Assembly (NCBI RefSeq): GCF_046630445.1
Contig: NC_092341.1
Span: 262,373,001 to 262,437,000 of the forward strand
Direction of reading: 5' to 3'
From: Rutidosis leptorrhynchoides
Taxonomy: Eukaryota > Streptophyta > Magnoliopsida > Asterales > Asteraceae
DNA: 64,000 bases
The position numbers and the translations under genes were made by a program. Below are positions 1 through 12,694 of this stretch, piece after piece. The notes below the pieces were generated by a model. The model worked only from the letters and a program-made list of their open reading frames with translations. It was not told the origin of the DNA and searched no databases. Within the stretch, counting starts at the first letter, position 1. Every line of letters begins with the position of its first letter.

Positions 1-1164
1 TGTTGAAGACTTTTGTGGTTGGTATATATAATACTTTTGACCCCATATAAGTAGTGCCTCCAAGTCTTTAATGCAAAAACAATCGCGCCTAATTCCAAAT
101 CATGCATCGTATAATTCTGCTCGTGAATCTTCAATTGTCTAGACGCATAAGCAATTACCTTCGTTCGTTGCATTAATACACAACTAAGACCTTGCTTTGA
201 GGCGTCACAATATATCACAAAATCATCATTTCCTTCAGGTAATGACAATATAGGTGCCGTAGTTAATTTTTTCTTTAACAATTGAAACGCTTTCTCTTGT
301 TCATCCTTCCATTCAAATTTCCTCTCTTTATGCGTTAATGCAGTCAAGGGTTTTGCTATTCTGAAAAAATCTTGGATGAACCTTCTTTAGTAATCAGCTA
401 ATCCTAAAAATTGACGTATGTGCTTCGGAGTTTTCGGGGTTTCCCACTTTTTAACGGTTTCAATCTTTGCTGGATCCACCTGAATACCTTCTTTGTTCAC
501 TATATGACTGAAGAATTGAACTTCTTCCAACCAAAATGCACACTTTGAAAACTTAGCATACAGTTTTTCTCTCCTTAACAACTCTATCACTTTTCTCAAA
601 TGTTCTTCGTGCTCCTGGTCATTCTTTGAGTAAATAAGTATGTCATCGATGAAAACAATGACAAACTTGTCAAGGTATGGTCCACATACTCGGTTCATGA
701 GGTCCATGAACACAGCCGGTGCGTTAGTCAACCCAAATGGCATAACCATAAACTCGTAATGACCGTAACGCATCCTAAAAGTAGTCTTTGGAATATCATC
801 CTCCTTCACCCGCATTTGATGATACCCAGAACGTAAATTAATCTTCGAATAAACCGACGAGCCTTGTAGTTGATCAAATAAGTCGTCGATTCTCGGTAGT
901 GGGTAGAGGTTCTTGATGGTAAGTTTATTCAACTCTCGGTAGTCGATACACAACCTAAATGTACCATCCTTCTACTTGACAAACAAAATAGGAGCTCCCC
1001 ACGGTGATGTGCTTGGTCGAATGAAACCACGCTCTAAAAGTTCCTGTAACTGACTTTGTAATTCTTTCATTTCGCTGGGTGCGAGTCTGTATGGAGCACG
1101 AGCTATTGGTGCAGCTCCTGGTACAAGGTCTATTTGAAATTCAACGGATCGATGTAGGGGTAAT
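1..1164 (-). pseudogene. pol: Element 1: Ty3/gypsy pol fragment (RT to RNase H), left piece
   Basis: Minus-strand remnant of a chromovirus pol, closely related to the pol of elements A and B further right. From right to left it encodes the linker before RT, the RT palm (motifs [17 protein letters not shown] and the catalytic FIDD) and the start of RNase H (YCDAS), and then leaves the window. It is broken: a TAG at 972-974 replaces a Lys codon in the VKKKDG motif, and a TAA at 387-389 replaces a Tyr codon in the LAGYYRRF motif, where Gly has also become Asp. The reading does not end at 1164 for a biological reason. Element C is inserted there, and the same reading resumes at 43587. Confidence in the identity is high. 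The copy is dead. Confidence 0.93.
1160..1164. repeat. Target site duplication GTAAT, left copy (element C)
   Basis: GTAAT directly before the TG of the element C LTR. The same five bases follow the CA end of its split 3' LTR at 43587-43591. Removing 1165-43591 joins element 1 into a continuous sequence that aligns with elements A and B. Confidence 0.93.
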
Positions 1165-1638
1165 TGATAATGCTAAAAACGAACATATATTTCATAGCAT
1201 TATCCCTCAAGAAAGATAAGCTTTTAGTTGAAGTTGTCCTATTTACAAGTAATATTCGTTTAAATAATAAAAGGTGAAGACAAAAGACAGATTCGACGAA
1301 TTGAAGACGCAAACGACCAAAAAGCTCAAAAGTACAAAATACAATCAAAGTGGTTCCAATTATTGATAAGAAACATCTCGAAATTACAAGAATACAAGAT
1401 TCAAAATGCAAAGTACAAGATATTAAATTGTACGCAAGGACGTTCGAAAATCCGGAACCGGGACATGAGTCAACTCTCAACGCTCGACGCAACGGACCGA
1501 AAGTTACAAATTAATTATGTATATAAATATAATATAATATATAATTAATTATATAAATTATATATTTATATTATATTTATATTATTAAAATCCGTCGGCA
1601 AAGCAAAGATCCAAATTGGAGTGAGCTGGAAATTTAAA

Positions 1639-1687
1639 CTCTACGACTCGCGGAGTTTGAAGGGTAAATTCACCGCGACTCGCGGAG
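1639..1687 (+). promoter_or_regulatory. GC-rich palindrome module upstream of the LTR TATA box
   Basis: Two CGACTCGCGGAG motifs about 20 bp apart just before the TATA box. In the 3' LTR copy (15719-15768) the first is a full palindrome, CTCCGCGACTCGCGGAG. Versions recur in the leader (3617-3666) and before the env-like gene (11832-11881). A role in transcription is inferred from position only. Confidence 0.5.
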
Positions 1688-1707
1688 CACTCAAAACCAA
1701 ATCTGCC

Positions 1708-1714
1708 TATAAAA
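1708..1714 (+). promoter_or_regulatory. TATA box of element C 5' LTR
   Basis: TATAAAA in the context GCCTATAAAAGGAAACGC, conserved in the 3' LTR at 15789-15795. It is the best core-promoter match in the LTR and would place U3/R roughly 30 bp downstream. Confidence 0.6.
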
Positions 1715-1768
1715 GGAAACGCATTTTGATCGTTTTAAATATCCATATATCTTCTCTCTCTATATACG

Positions 1769-1876
<108 letters not shown>

Positions 1877-3265
1877 ATTTTAATTTTAATTTTAATTTTA
1901 ATTTTAATTTCTAATAATAAGGGTATGTTAGCGAATATTGTAAGGATGTAAGTCGAAATTCTGTCCGTGTAACGCTACGCTATTTTTAATCATTGTAAGT
2001 TATGTTCAACCTTTTTAATTTAATGTCTCGTAGCTAAGTTATTATTATGCTTATTTAATCCGAAGTAATCATGATGTTGGGCTAAAAATATTAAAATTGG
2101 GTAATTGGGCTTTGTACCATAATTGGGGTTTGGACAAAAGAACGACACTTGTGGAAATTAGACTATGGGCTATTAATGGGCTTTATATTTGTTTAACTAA
2201 ATGATAGTTTGTTAATTTTAATATAAAGATTTACAATTGGACGTCCCTATAAATAACCATATACACTCGATCGGACACGATGGGCGGGGTATTTATATGT
2301 ACGAATAATCGTTCATTTAACCGGATACGGAAATGGATTAATAGTCTATGGAATTATTAAAACAGTGGTGAAATTATGTACAAGGACACTTGGCATAATT
2401 GATAACAAAGTATTAAAACCTTGGGTTACACGCAGTCGATAACCTAGTGTAATTATTAAACAAAGTATTAAAATCTTATATAGTTTAACTCCCCAATTAG
2501 TTGGAATATTTGACTTCGGGTATAAGGATAATTTGACGAGGACACTCGCACTTTATATTTATGACTGATGGACTGTTATGGACAAAAACCAGACGGACAT
2601 ATTGAATAATCCAGGACAAAGGACAATTAACCCATGGACATAAAACTAAAAATAAACACGTCAAATATCATGATTACGGAAGTTTAAATAAGCATAATTC
2701 CTTTATTTCATATTTAATTTCCTTTATTTTATATTTAATTGCACTTCTAATTATCGCACTTTTATTTATTGTCATTGTATTTAATTGCACTTTTTAATTA
2801 TCGTACTCTTTAATTATCACAAGTTTATTTTATCGCAATTTCATTTATCGCAATTTCATTATCGTTATTTACTTTACGCTTTAAATTAAGTCTTTTATTT
2901 ATTTAATATTTTACATTAGGTTTTAACTGCGACTAAAGTTTTAAAAATCGACAAACCGGTCATTAAACGGTAAAAACCCCCCTTTATAATAATAATATTA
3001 CTTATATATTTGTATTTTTATAAATTAAAACTAATATAGCGTTAAGCTTTGTTTAAAAGATTTTCCCTGTGGAACGAACCGGACTTACTAAAAACTACAC
3101 TACTGTACGATTAGGTACACTGCCTATAAGTGTTGTAGCAAGGTTTAAGTATATCCATTCTATAAATAAATAAATATCTTGTGTAAAATTGTATCGTATT
3201 TAATAATTTTTCGTTGTAAAAATAAAGCTATTTCATATACACCTCGCATAAGCATCAAGTATTTT

Positions 3266-3283
3266 TGGCGCCGCTGCCGGGGA
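3266..3283 (+). other. Element C primer-binding site
   Basis: TGGCGCCGCTGCCGGGGA lies 8 bp after the LTR end. This is the tRNA-complementary sequence typical of Athila/Tat elements (usually ascribed to tRNA-Asp), differing by one base from the common GTTGCC form. Confidence 0.88.
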
Positions 3284-4738
3284 AAACGCCGAAGCGAACG
3301 CTATATATATAAAAAAAAAATTTGTTAAGTTGTAGTCTACTTTTATAAAAGTATATACGTTTTAAATATAAAAAGTTAAAAAATATAAAAACAAAAACAA
3401 AAATATTTATATATTTTTAAGAGTTTATTAAATATATAAATTTTGTTTTATTTTTATTTTAGTTTATAAAAATATAAGTTTTATTTAATTTATATAAATA
3501 TTTTATATAAATATTAAAACAGAAAAATATATAAAATATAAATAAAAAAATAAAAAATATATATATAAATCTGAACCTGTCCGAATTTGAACCTGTTTCT
3601 GAACTGAAACTGCACCCTCCGCGACCCGCAGAGTTTTTGAACTGGGTTCACCGCAACTCGCGGAGCCTCCCTGACAGACAGGTCACATAACCCTAATCGC
3701 ATTAATTACGGAGTATTATTAATTATTATTATTAATAAACCCTAAATTAGTTTAATTATTATTATTATTTAGTTTAAGTTTTTAAATTAATTAATAATAT
3801 TAAATTATAATTAGTTTTATTTATATATAAAAAATTAATACTTTTATAAAATAAATAATATAAAAATAATATTTTTATAAAAATTGTACTCTTTATCAAT
3901 TTTAAGCCTATTTTTATTTTTGTAACTTTTTAATCGTTTATTCGTAATATTTATATTTTTCGCTCGTATCTAATTTTAAGTTCTAGTATTTGCCGTAGCT
4001 TATTTTTATTTCTAGATTTTTAGGCTTTGCAGTAAAATCCCTTAAGTGCTTTCTCTTTAGACTAAGATCTAGGTGCTTTAGAATTTTGCGACGCCTTTTT
4101 AAGTTTTAGTACCTTTTTAAGTTATTGCCATTTGGGATATAGTTTTTCTTTTAAGCTTTAATATTTTTAGACGCAACTTTTAATTTTTTAGTTTTTAGTT
4201 CCTTTTTAAGTTTTAACGCGCTACTTTCTTATTTTTATTTTTTGACGCCTTTTACCTATGTATCAATTATTACTCTAATTAGTAATCTCAATTTGCAATT
4301 TTAATTTTAAGTTAGTGATAATAATAAGGTTGGGTTAGTCGAGTGTTTTAAAGTTTTATAAGTCACTTTTTTTTCTTTCTTATTTCTCCAAATTTAATAC
4401 CGACGCGCTCTTTTTCTTTCTTATTTCTCGAGATTCTAGTTTTAGGACATAGATTTTTATTCTATTTCTTCTCTAAATTTCTTAAAATTACGAAAATTTA
4501 TTTTAAGTGGATAAATTGATAGACATCAAAATTTTCTGGTTCGTAGTAATAGTTGGATTTGTACGTGGACCGGGTTATTGGAGCCAAACAGTACTCAATT
4601 ATATTGAGACCAAACGAATCTTGCCCCTCTGCTGCATCTTTTGGCTATTCGAAACGTGGGCAAAATCAGGAAAGTCTATTAATTGGATAACTTATATAAT
4701 TTTTCTTTCCTTTTAAAAACTAATAGGATATTCAGTGA
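3284..4738 (+). other. Element C untranslated leader
   Basis: 1.45 kb, extremely AT-rich, between primer site and gag. It contains one copy of the GC palindrome module (3617-3666, CCTCCGCGACCCGCAGAG and then CCGCAACTCGCGGAG) and otherwise runs of A, T and ATT. An ORF at 4507-4716 has no recognisable domain and is not supported as a gene. It may hold packaging or splice signals, but none can be shown. Confidence 0.7.
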
Positions 4739-6196
4739 ATGCACCAAGCAAAACGTTCACCACCTTTTGTACGTTCACCACCTATAACCAGATCAAGACA
4801 TCTAGCAAATATTGTCACCGTTGATTTTTCTTTAGAATCGTCATCCAGTCGACCAAGTACTCTAATTCAAATTTCCGATAATCCATTCTTTGAACCCGAC
4901 CTCACAATTGAGAATCCGAAGAATATTCAGGGACAATTCATAGATCCTGAACCATTAATTTTTCCTCCAGAACCACCAATCATTCAAACAGAGATTGTTG
5001 AGGAATGAACCATTAAATCAGAATCCTCTAGTGATTCAGATTCAACAAATTCAATCATGGAAAATCTGGAACCTTTAAGTATGGAAGACCGAATGAGAGC
5101 TAAACGCACTGGCCAAGGTCACACAATTACTCATCCAGACATTAATGCGCCAGATTATGAAATCAAAGAACAAATTCTACACATGGTGACTAATCAATGC
5201 CAATTTAGTGGCGCGCCGAAAGAAGATCCAAATGAACATCTTCGTACCTTTAATAGGATCTGCACACTATTTAAAATCCGAGAAGTTGAGGATGAACAGA
5301 TATATCTCATGTTATTTCCCTGGAATTTAAAGGGAGAAGCCAAAGATTGGTTGGAATCGTTACCTGAATGGGCGATTGATACATGGGACGTTTTAGTTGA
5401 AAAATTTCTTAAACAATTCTTTCTGGCATCTAAAGCCGTAAGACTTCAAGGAGAAATTGTTACGTTCACACAGAAACCAAATGAAACTCTATATGAGGCG
5501 TGGACAAGATTTGAAAAGTTATTAAGAGGATGTCCGCAACATGGTTTAGACACCTGTCAAATAGTACAAATATTCTACCAAGGATGCGACATCACTACAA
5601 GGAAAGACATCGATATAGCAGCTGGTGGTTCTATTATGAAGAAAATAGAAACTGATGCTTACAAAATTATTGATAACACTGCTTCTCACTCACATGAGTG
5701 GCACCAAGAAAAAGATATCGTTAGATCAACTAAAGTAGCTAGAGCCGATTCTAGCCATGACTTAGATTCCATTTCTGCAAAGATAGATGCTGTTGAGAGA
5801 CGAATGGAAAAGATGACTAAAGATATTCACTCAATACGAATTAGTTGTGAGCAGTGTGGAGGACCACATTTGACAAAAGATTGTCTTAGTATTGAATTAA
5901 TAATGGAACAAAGAGAGAATATTTCATACATAAACCAAAGGCCTGGAAATAATTATCAGAATAATTATCAACCGCCAAGACCAATTTACAATCAAAACCA
6001 GAATTATAATCGAAATGTTCCGTACAACAACCAACAAGGTCCTAGTAATCAACAAGTATCCAACAATACTTACAACCAACAAAGACCTAATTTTCAAAAC
6101 AAACCACCACAAACCGATGATAAAAAGCCTAATTTAGAAGATATGATGACGAAGCTAGTGGAAACTCAAACGCAGTTTTTCACATCTCAAAAATAA
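4739..6196 (+). pseudogene. gag: Element C gag (Athila type), interrupted
   Basis: Capsid/nucleocapsid part of the Athila polyprotein. The first in-frame ATG is at 4739. The frame runs through a TGA at 5006-5008 and reaches a second Met at 5057. From there the retrotransposon gag core is clear: LFPWNLKGEAKDWLESLP, then a segment with GCPQHGLDTCQIVQIFYQG, then AAGGSIMKK and an Asn/Gln-rich tail. A single CEQCGGPHLTKDC motif near 5851 is the nucleocapsid zinc-knuckle candidate. A TAA at 6194-6196 breaks the frame a second time, but the same frame continues without shift into the Gln-rich linker and protease. Gag and pol are therefore one frame, as usual in Athila. The two nonsense codons make this copy defective. 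Confidence 0.9.
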
Positions 6197-9100
6197 ACCA
6201 ATGAACAAAATGCTCAAGCATTTAGAAATCAACAAGCTTCTATTCAAAATCTGGAACAAGAAGTAAGTAACCTAGCAAGGTTAATAGGTGAAAGAAAACC
6301 GGGAAGTCTACCTAGTGATACAAATGCTAACCCCCGGAATGAAACAGCTAAAGCCATTACCACAAGAAGTGGTATTACACTTAAGCCACCTGAAATACCT
6401 GTAACTTCTGATGAAGCTATTCCTACTCCACAAGAACCACAACCTGAACAAGATAAGGAAAAAGAACCGGTAGTTGAAAAGGTTAATGAAGATAACACAG
6501 TTAAGGCTAAACCTTATGTTAAACCATACCAACCACCACTTCCTTACCCGAGTAAAATGAAAAAAGAGAAACTTGAAGCCGAGCAATCCAAATTCTTGGA
6601 TATGTTTAAACAAATAAATGTCAATCTTCCTTTCATTGATGTGATTTCAGGAATGCCTAGATATGCTAAATTTCTGAAAGATCTAATCTCGAATAGAAAG
6701 AAAATGGAAGAACTCTCGGCTGTTACTATGAATACTAATTATTCAGCAGTGCTGTTGAATAAGATACCAGAAAAATTATCCGATCCAGGAAGTTTCACAA
6801 TTCCATGTTTTCTGGGTAGTCTTAGTTCAATAGAAGCATTGGCAGACTTAGGTGCTAGTATAAATTTAATGCCGTATTCACTATACGCTAAACTAGACCT
6901 TGGAGAATTGAAACCAACAAGAATAAGTATACAACTAGCCGATAGATCAATAAAATATCCTAGAGGGATAATGGAGAACATGCTAGTTAAAGTTGGTACT
7001 TTAGTATTTCCAGTAGATTTTGTTGTTCTGGACATGGAAGAAGATTCTCAAGTTCCTCTCATATTAGGAAGACCATTCTTAAACACGGCTAAAGCAATGA
7101 TAGACGTGTTTGGTAAGAAACTGACCCTAAGTATAGAGGACGAGAGTGTTACCTTTTCAGTTGATAGAGCAATGCAACAACCACAATCAGCAGATGATAC
7201 ATGTTATTATATTCAAACTATAGATTCACATGCAGAATTGTTAGAAGAATTTCCAGAATTACAATGAACAGGAGAATGTTCTTTAGGAGAAGGAACTGAA
7301 CCAATTGATGAAACTGAAATGTTAGCTACACTAATAGCTAATGGATATGAACCAACAACAGAAGAAATTCAAATGCTAAAAGAAGAAGACGGATATCGAT
7401 ACAAATCATCTATAGAAGAACCTCCGACATTAGAGTTAAAGCCACTTCCAAACCATTTGGAATACGCTTATTTACATGGTGAATCTGAATTACCTGTAAT
7501 AATATCGTCTTCTCTTACTGAAAATGAGAAATCACAACTCATTTCTGTGCTAAAAGCTCATAAACCAGCTATTGCATGGAAAATTCATGATATTAAAGGA
7601 ATAAGTCCTTCGTATTTCACACATAAAATCCTTATGGAAGAAGGTCATAAAACGTATGTGCAACGCCAACGAAGACTAAATCCTAATATGCAAGATGTTG
7701 TTAAAAAAGAAATTATTAAACTGCTTGATGCAGGTTTATTTATCCAATTTCTGATAGTCCATGGGTAAGCCCAGTTCAATGCGTGCCTAAGAAGGGTGGC
7801 ATGACTGTCATCACAAATGAGAAAAATGAGCTTATTCCTACTAGGACTGTAACAGGATGGCGTGTTTGTATTGATTATAGAAAATTAAATGACGCCACCA
7901 GAAAATATCACTTTCCCTTACCTTTTATTGATCAAATGTTGGAAAGATTAGCCGGAAACAGTTACTATTGTTTTCTAGATGGTTTTTCCGGATATTTTCA
8001 AATTCCAATAGCACCCGAAGACCAAGAGAAAACCACATTCACGTGCCCTTATGGTACTTTTGCTTACAAACGCATGCCATTTGGACTTTGCAACGCCCCT
8101 GCAACCTTTCAAAGGTGCATGATGGCGATTTTTCACGACATGATAGAAGAATGCATGGAAGTTTTCATGGATGACTTTTCATTCTTCGGTGATACTTTTG
8201 AAACATGTCTAGCTAATCTTGAACGAATGCTGATTAGATGCGAACAATCAAATCTAGTTCTTAATTGGGATAAATGCCATTTCATGGTTAAAGAAGGCAT
8301 CATTCTTGGACATAAAATCTCAAAGGAAGGAATTGAAGTGGATAGAGCTAAAGTAGATGTAATTGCTAAACTTCCACATCCCACCAATGTTAGAGGAGTT
8401 AGGAGTTTTCTAGGGCATGCCGGTTTTTACCGACGTTTCATAAAAGATTTTTCTAAAATTGCCACTCCTATGAATAAACTCCTAGAAAAGGATGCTCCAT
8501 TCATCTTTTCAGATGAATGTATCAAATCTTTTAATATTCTTAAAGAGAAACTCACTAATGCGCCGATCATGATAACACCAAATTGGAATCTACCGTTTGA
8601 ACTAATGTGCGATGCAAGTGATTTTGCAATGGGATCCGTTTTAGGACAAAGGATTGAAAAACGATTTCAACCTATATATTATGCTAGTAAGATGTTACAA
8701 GGAGCACAAACAAATTACACAACTACTGAAAAAGAACTCCTTGCTATTGTCTTTGCTTTTGACAAATTTCGTTCATATCTCGTCCTAGCTAAAATGGTGG
8801 TCTATACCGACCATTCTGCTCTTAGATACCTATTTTCGAAACAAGATGCCAAACCAAGATTAATCCGTTGGATCTTACTCTTACAAGAATTCGATATTGA
8901 TATCCGAGATAAAAAAGGAGCAGAAAATCTCGCCGCTGATCATCTTTCTCTTCTTGAAAATCCTGAATTAGAAGTTCTAAATGAATCGGCCATACAAGAC
9001 AACTTTCCTGATGAATATCTATTGAAGATAGATCATTTTGAAATTCCATGGTTTGCAGACTATGCAAACTACTTAGTTTGTGGATTCCTTGAAAAAGGAT

Positions 9101-10338
9101 TGTCGTACCAAAAACGAAAGAAATTCTTTAGTGATATAAAACACTATTTCTGGGAAGATCCACATCTGTTTAAAAGTTGTCCCGATGGAATAATACGCCG
9201 ATGTGTACTCGGAGATGAAGCTAGTAAAATTTTAAACCATTGTCACACAGGACCAACAGGAGGGCATTATGGGCCTCAACTAATAGCAAGAAAAGTTTAC
9301 GATGCTGGATTCTATTGGCCTACAATTTACAAAGACGCACACCTTCTTTGCAAATCCTGTGATGCATGTCAAAGGGCTGGAAAAATAAGTCAACGTGATG
9401 AAATGCCACAAAATGTCATTCAAGTATGTGAAGTATTTGACATTTGGGGTATTGACTTTATGGGTCCATTTCCAAAATCTCATAATAATCTCTACATTCT
9501 TGTAGCCATTGATTATGTATCAAAATGGGCGGAAGCACAAGCTCTCCCAACTAACGATGCACGAGTTGTAGTCAACTTTTTAAAACGTCTTTTTGCAAGG
9601 TTTAGAACACCGAAAGCTTTAATAAGTGATCGGGGTACTCATTTCTGTAATAATCAACTTGAGAAAGTTCTTAAAAGATATGGAGTAACTCATAAAATCT
9701 CCACCGCATATCATCCACAAATAAGTGGACAAGTTGAAAATACCAACTGAGCTTTAAAACGTATTCTAGAGAAAACCGTAGGATCAAATCCGAAGGAATG
9801 GTCCATTAAATTGGAGGATGCACTCTGGGCTTTTAGAACAGCCTACAAAACTCCAATTGGAACCACACCTTTTAAACTCATTTACAGAAAAGCATGTCAT
9901 CTTCCAGTAGAAATTGAACACAAAGCATTTTGGGCTTTGAAGACATGTAATCTTGATTTACATGAAGCCGGACGACTACGGTTAAGTCAATTAAACGAAT
10001 TAGAAGAATTAAGACATGAAGCATACGAAAATTCGTTAATCTATAAAGAAAGAACGAAGAAATGGCATGATAAAAGAATCAGAAGTTCAAAAGAATTTAA
10101 AGAAGGAGACAAAGTTCTTCTTTTCAATTCACGATTTAAGCTATTTTCTGGAAAATTGAAATCACGATGGTCTGGACCATTCATAGTCAAAAGAGTTTTC
10201 CCATACGGAACGATGGAATTAATAAATTCAAATGGGATTGAATTTAAAGTTAATGGTCACAGAGTTAAACATTACATAGATAGTCCGATGGAAGTCGACA
10301 ACGAAGTTAATCACAATTTCGATACCACAGCTAACTAA
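6197..10338 (+). pseudogene. pol: Element C pol: protease, RT, RNase H, integrase (Athila), interrupted
   Basis: Continuation of the gag frame. It begins with a linker containing the Athila-typical AITTRSG motif. Next come protease (ADLGASINLMPYSLY near 6846, using DLG as catalytic triad), RT ([20 protein letters not shown] and FMDD near 8166), RNase H (CDASDFAMG and DHSALRYLF), the integrase zinc-binding region ([14 protein letters not shown]) and the catalytic core with all three acidic residues (GIDFMGP, SDRGTHF, GQVEN). The integrase C-terminal part is read from 9811. Breaks: TGA at 7265-7267, a one-base deletion near 7738-7742 that shifts the frame before RT, and TGA at 9748-9750 immediately after the catalytic Glu, probably CGA to TGA. 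No chromodomain is present, as expected for Athila. Confidence 0.94.
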
Positions 10339-10402
10339 GTGTGGGGAGAATCAAGTCTTTAAAGGATAATATGTATTTCTGTTAAAGTTAGATTTTCTGT
10401 TT

Positions 10403-10837
10403 TTGTGTAGTTCTCGAAAATGGAACCCGAATGGTCTTTCCCTAGCAGACCCTAAAGAACTAGTCTTCTCCCCCCATTCTGAATTTTTATTTTTTTTAGG
10501 TTTTTATGAAATGAAAACTACCTGTGAACTAAACCATGGTCTAATGCTACACGCTTTGATCACTAAACGTAATAATGACACACTTCCGTGTGAACTGGTA
10601 TCAGTAATCAGAGAAAAATTGGACGGAGTAAGAAAAGAATCCAGATGCGAAAATAATAAGTTACAATTTGGTAAAGGAAAATCAAAATCCGCAGCGAAAA
10701 GAAGAGTACGACACCTTGAAAGATGTCACAAATGCGGAAAATGGTCACACGAAGGTAAATGTTCAAATAATCAAACCTATTCAAACACCGAATTTGTTAC
10801 TTTATGCAGAGATGGACCGTTCATATGTTTAGAATAA
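10403..10837 (+). CDS. Small ORF after pol with zinc-knuckle-like motif
   Basis: 144 codons, open, starting 64 bp after the pol stop. The Met at 10511 is an equally good start, since the first 36 codons look like non-coding Phe/Ser-rich sequence. The middle is basic (Lys/Arg-rich, GKGKSKSAAKRRVR) and is followed by CHKCGKWSHEGKC. That is a C-X2-C-X4-H-X3-C arrangement, one residue short of the usual retroviral CCHC knuckle. A nucleic-acid-binding role is plausible but inferred. It is the only undamaged ORF of element C, although short. I do not recognise the family. It could be a displaced nucleocapsid-like module or an accessory gene specific to this Athila subfamily. Confidence 0.5.
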   Translation: MCSSRKWNPNGLSLADPKELVFSPHSEFLFFLGFYEMKTTCELNHGLMLHALITKRNNDTLPCELVSVIREKLDGVRKESRCENNKLQFGKGKSKSAAKRRVRHLERCHKCGKWSHEGKCSNNQTYSNTEFVTLCRDGPFICLE

Positions 10838-12066
10838 AAACACTGAATGCTCGAGGTTACGCCTATGTAGCCATGGAAAATCAATTAGTCCGACTATCTT
10901 ATGAGTGGGCTAGAGCATATCACTAAGAATACTATCTCACAGGTAAGTCTGTACAGTTTTTATTTTTATTTTTATTTTTAACCTTTTGATAATAAACGCT
11001 AATTTGTTCGCTATAAAGTATTAAATTGGTATTCAATAAAATTAGGTCTTGCGACCGAAATTATTGATATCATACAAAAATTTATTACATCACTGCGAAA
11101 TTTAACGTTTATTCTTAAGGTATAAATATCTTTAATCAATCAACTCAAAATATTTCAAAAATTCGTCATGAGTTAAATTAGGTCATGGAACCGAAATTAC
11201 TTTACCGAAAAGAGGGGCGTATATTTTTGATAATATTTGATTGATTAAAGTGGGATAAAAGACCAAAAAGATTTTTAATTTTATTTTTACCATTTTTTTT
11301 TAAAATTAATATATAAATATTAATTTAATATTGTAAACTTATTTAAAATTGTAAATATTTGAAAAATTAATATAAGTTTGTATGTATAAAAACAAAAATA
11401 TAATTTAAATTTGGTGTGAATTTTAATAATATGAATTTTTAATTTTATGCATTTTAAATTTAAGTTTGGTGTGAATTTAAAAACAAAAATTTACTTTATT
11501 TTGCTAAGTTAAAAATATGATTTTTAAAAATTCGTCGTAAGTTGAAGACTAGGTCGTTGAACCGAAATTGCTTTACCCGAGGGAGGGACGAGAACTTTTA
11601 TTATCATTATTTTTAATCTTATTGAATTAAAGTATGCCAAAAACATTAAAAAACCCAAAAATCTTTGTTTTTAAAACCGCGCTTTAAATTGACAAATTTT
11701 AAAATTTCCCGAGGGACGGACTAGGACATCGTTCCGAAACGACCTCGTCCTAAATAACAAGGGAAAGAAAATTTTAAAATTAATTAATTAATTGTTTTAT
11801 AAGTTAAGGTTTTTATAAATAAAAAAAAAAGACTCCGCGAGTCGCGGAATTTGTAAAAGGAAAATACCGCAACTCGCGGAGTTTGTAAATTACAGAAAAA
11901 AAATAAACGCAGGAACAGACCAGTCCCCAACATAACAACACCCACAAAAACTGCGAAAACACTCCCAAAAACACACACAAATCCGAATTTTTTCACCATT
12001 TTTCATCAAATCTTTCACAAAATCATGTTGAGAAGAATGCTATCAAGGAATTAATCAAGGAAAACG
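10838..12066 (+). other. Element C non-coding spacer between pol and the env-like gene
   Basis: 1.2 kb without a gene. It holds three clear copies of a TAGGT-N6-ACCGAAATT motif (11043-11062, 11179-11198, 11550-11569), a weaker copy at 11722-11741, two copies of a TTTGGTGTGAATTT repeat (about 11412 and 11464) and a GC palindrome module (11832-11881). It could be the leader of a subgenomic or spliced mRNA for the env-like gene. Confidence 0.65.
11832..11881 (+). promoter_or_regulatory. GC-rich palindrome module upstream of the env-like gene
   Basis: ACTCCGCGAGTCGCGGA, 15 bp of spacer, then CCGCAACTCGCGGAG. This is the module found just upstream of the LTR TATA box, about 860 bp before the env-like gene. 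No good TATA box follows it here, so promoter function is speculative. Confidence 0.4.
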
Positions 12067-12694
12067 GTAAATTTCTACATCAAAACACCCTTTAATCCGA
12101 ATATTTAGTGTTCTTGAACAAATTTATACCCAATTCGATTTTGATGATTTTTAGTGTAATTATGCTTAAATTGCTTATATATTATGCTTGTATAACCTAG
12201 ATTGATGCTATTTAACATGATTAGAAGCCTTAAAATTCAAATTTTGAGTAATCTAGGGTTTGTGTTCTTGAGCAATTTGGGGCTTTTTGATATAAACAGG
12301 TTATGGCCGATTTTTGTCATGAATTATTGCTAAATTAAGTAGTGTAACATGTTTAGGTAGTTAAATGATCCAAACTTTGAGCCTAAACATGATTTTTGAG
12401 AATTAAAGTGGACTTTTTCAAGTCTAAAATTCATGAACTTGATTTTTGAGAGATAATGCCATTTGAAACTTGTTTAATTGCTAATAATGATTATTTTGAC
12501 ATGTTATTTGAGTTGAATGCTTATGAACTTGGCGAACATTTTCGTATATGCTTATTTGAAAAAGTGTAGATTTGATAAAAATATGAAAATGAGCATAAGT
12601 TTGATATAAATTGAACATGTCATTGTAATTATTTTGATTGATGATTTTGCTGACACTAATGCATATTTGGATGCACAAAAATTGTGTTTTGCAG
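12067..12694 (+). other. Candidate intron before the env-like gene
   Basis: Possible donor AACG/GTAAAT at 12066/12067 and a strong plant-type acceptor, TTGTGTTTTGCAG, ending at 12694. The region between is T-rich and non-coding, while coding-like sequence of the env-like gene begins directly after the acceptor. Predicted by eye only. Confidence 0.35.

Noticed and set aside
4507..4716. 69-codon ORF in the leader of element C
   Set aside because: No domain, in an AT-rich leader, not in the gag frame.
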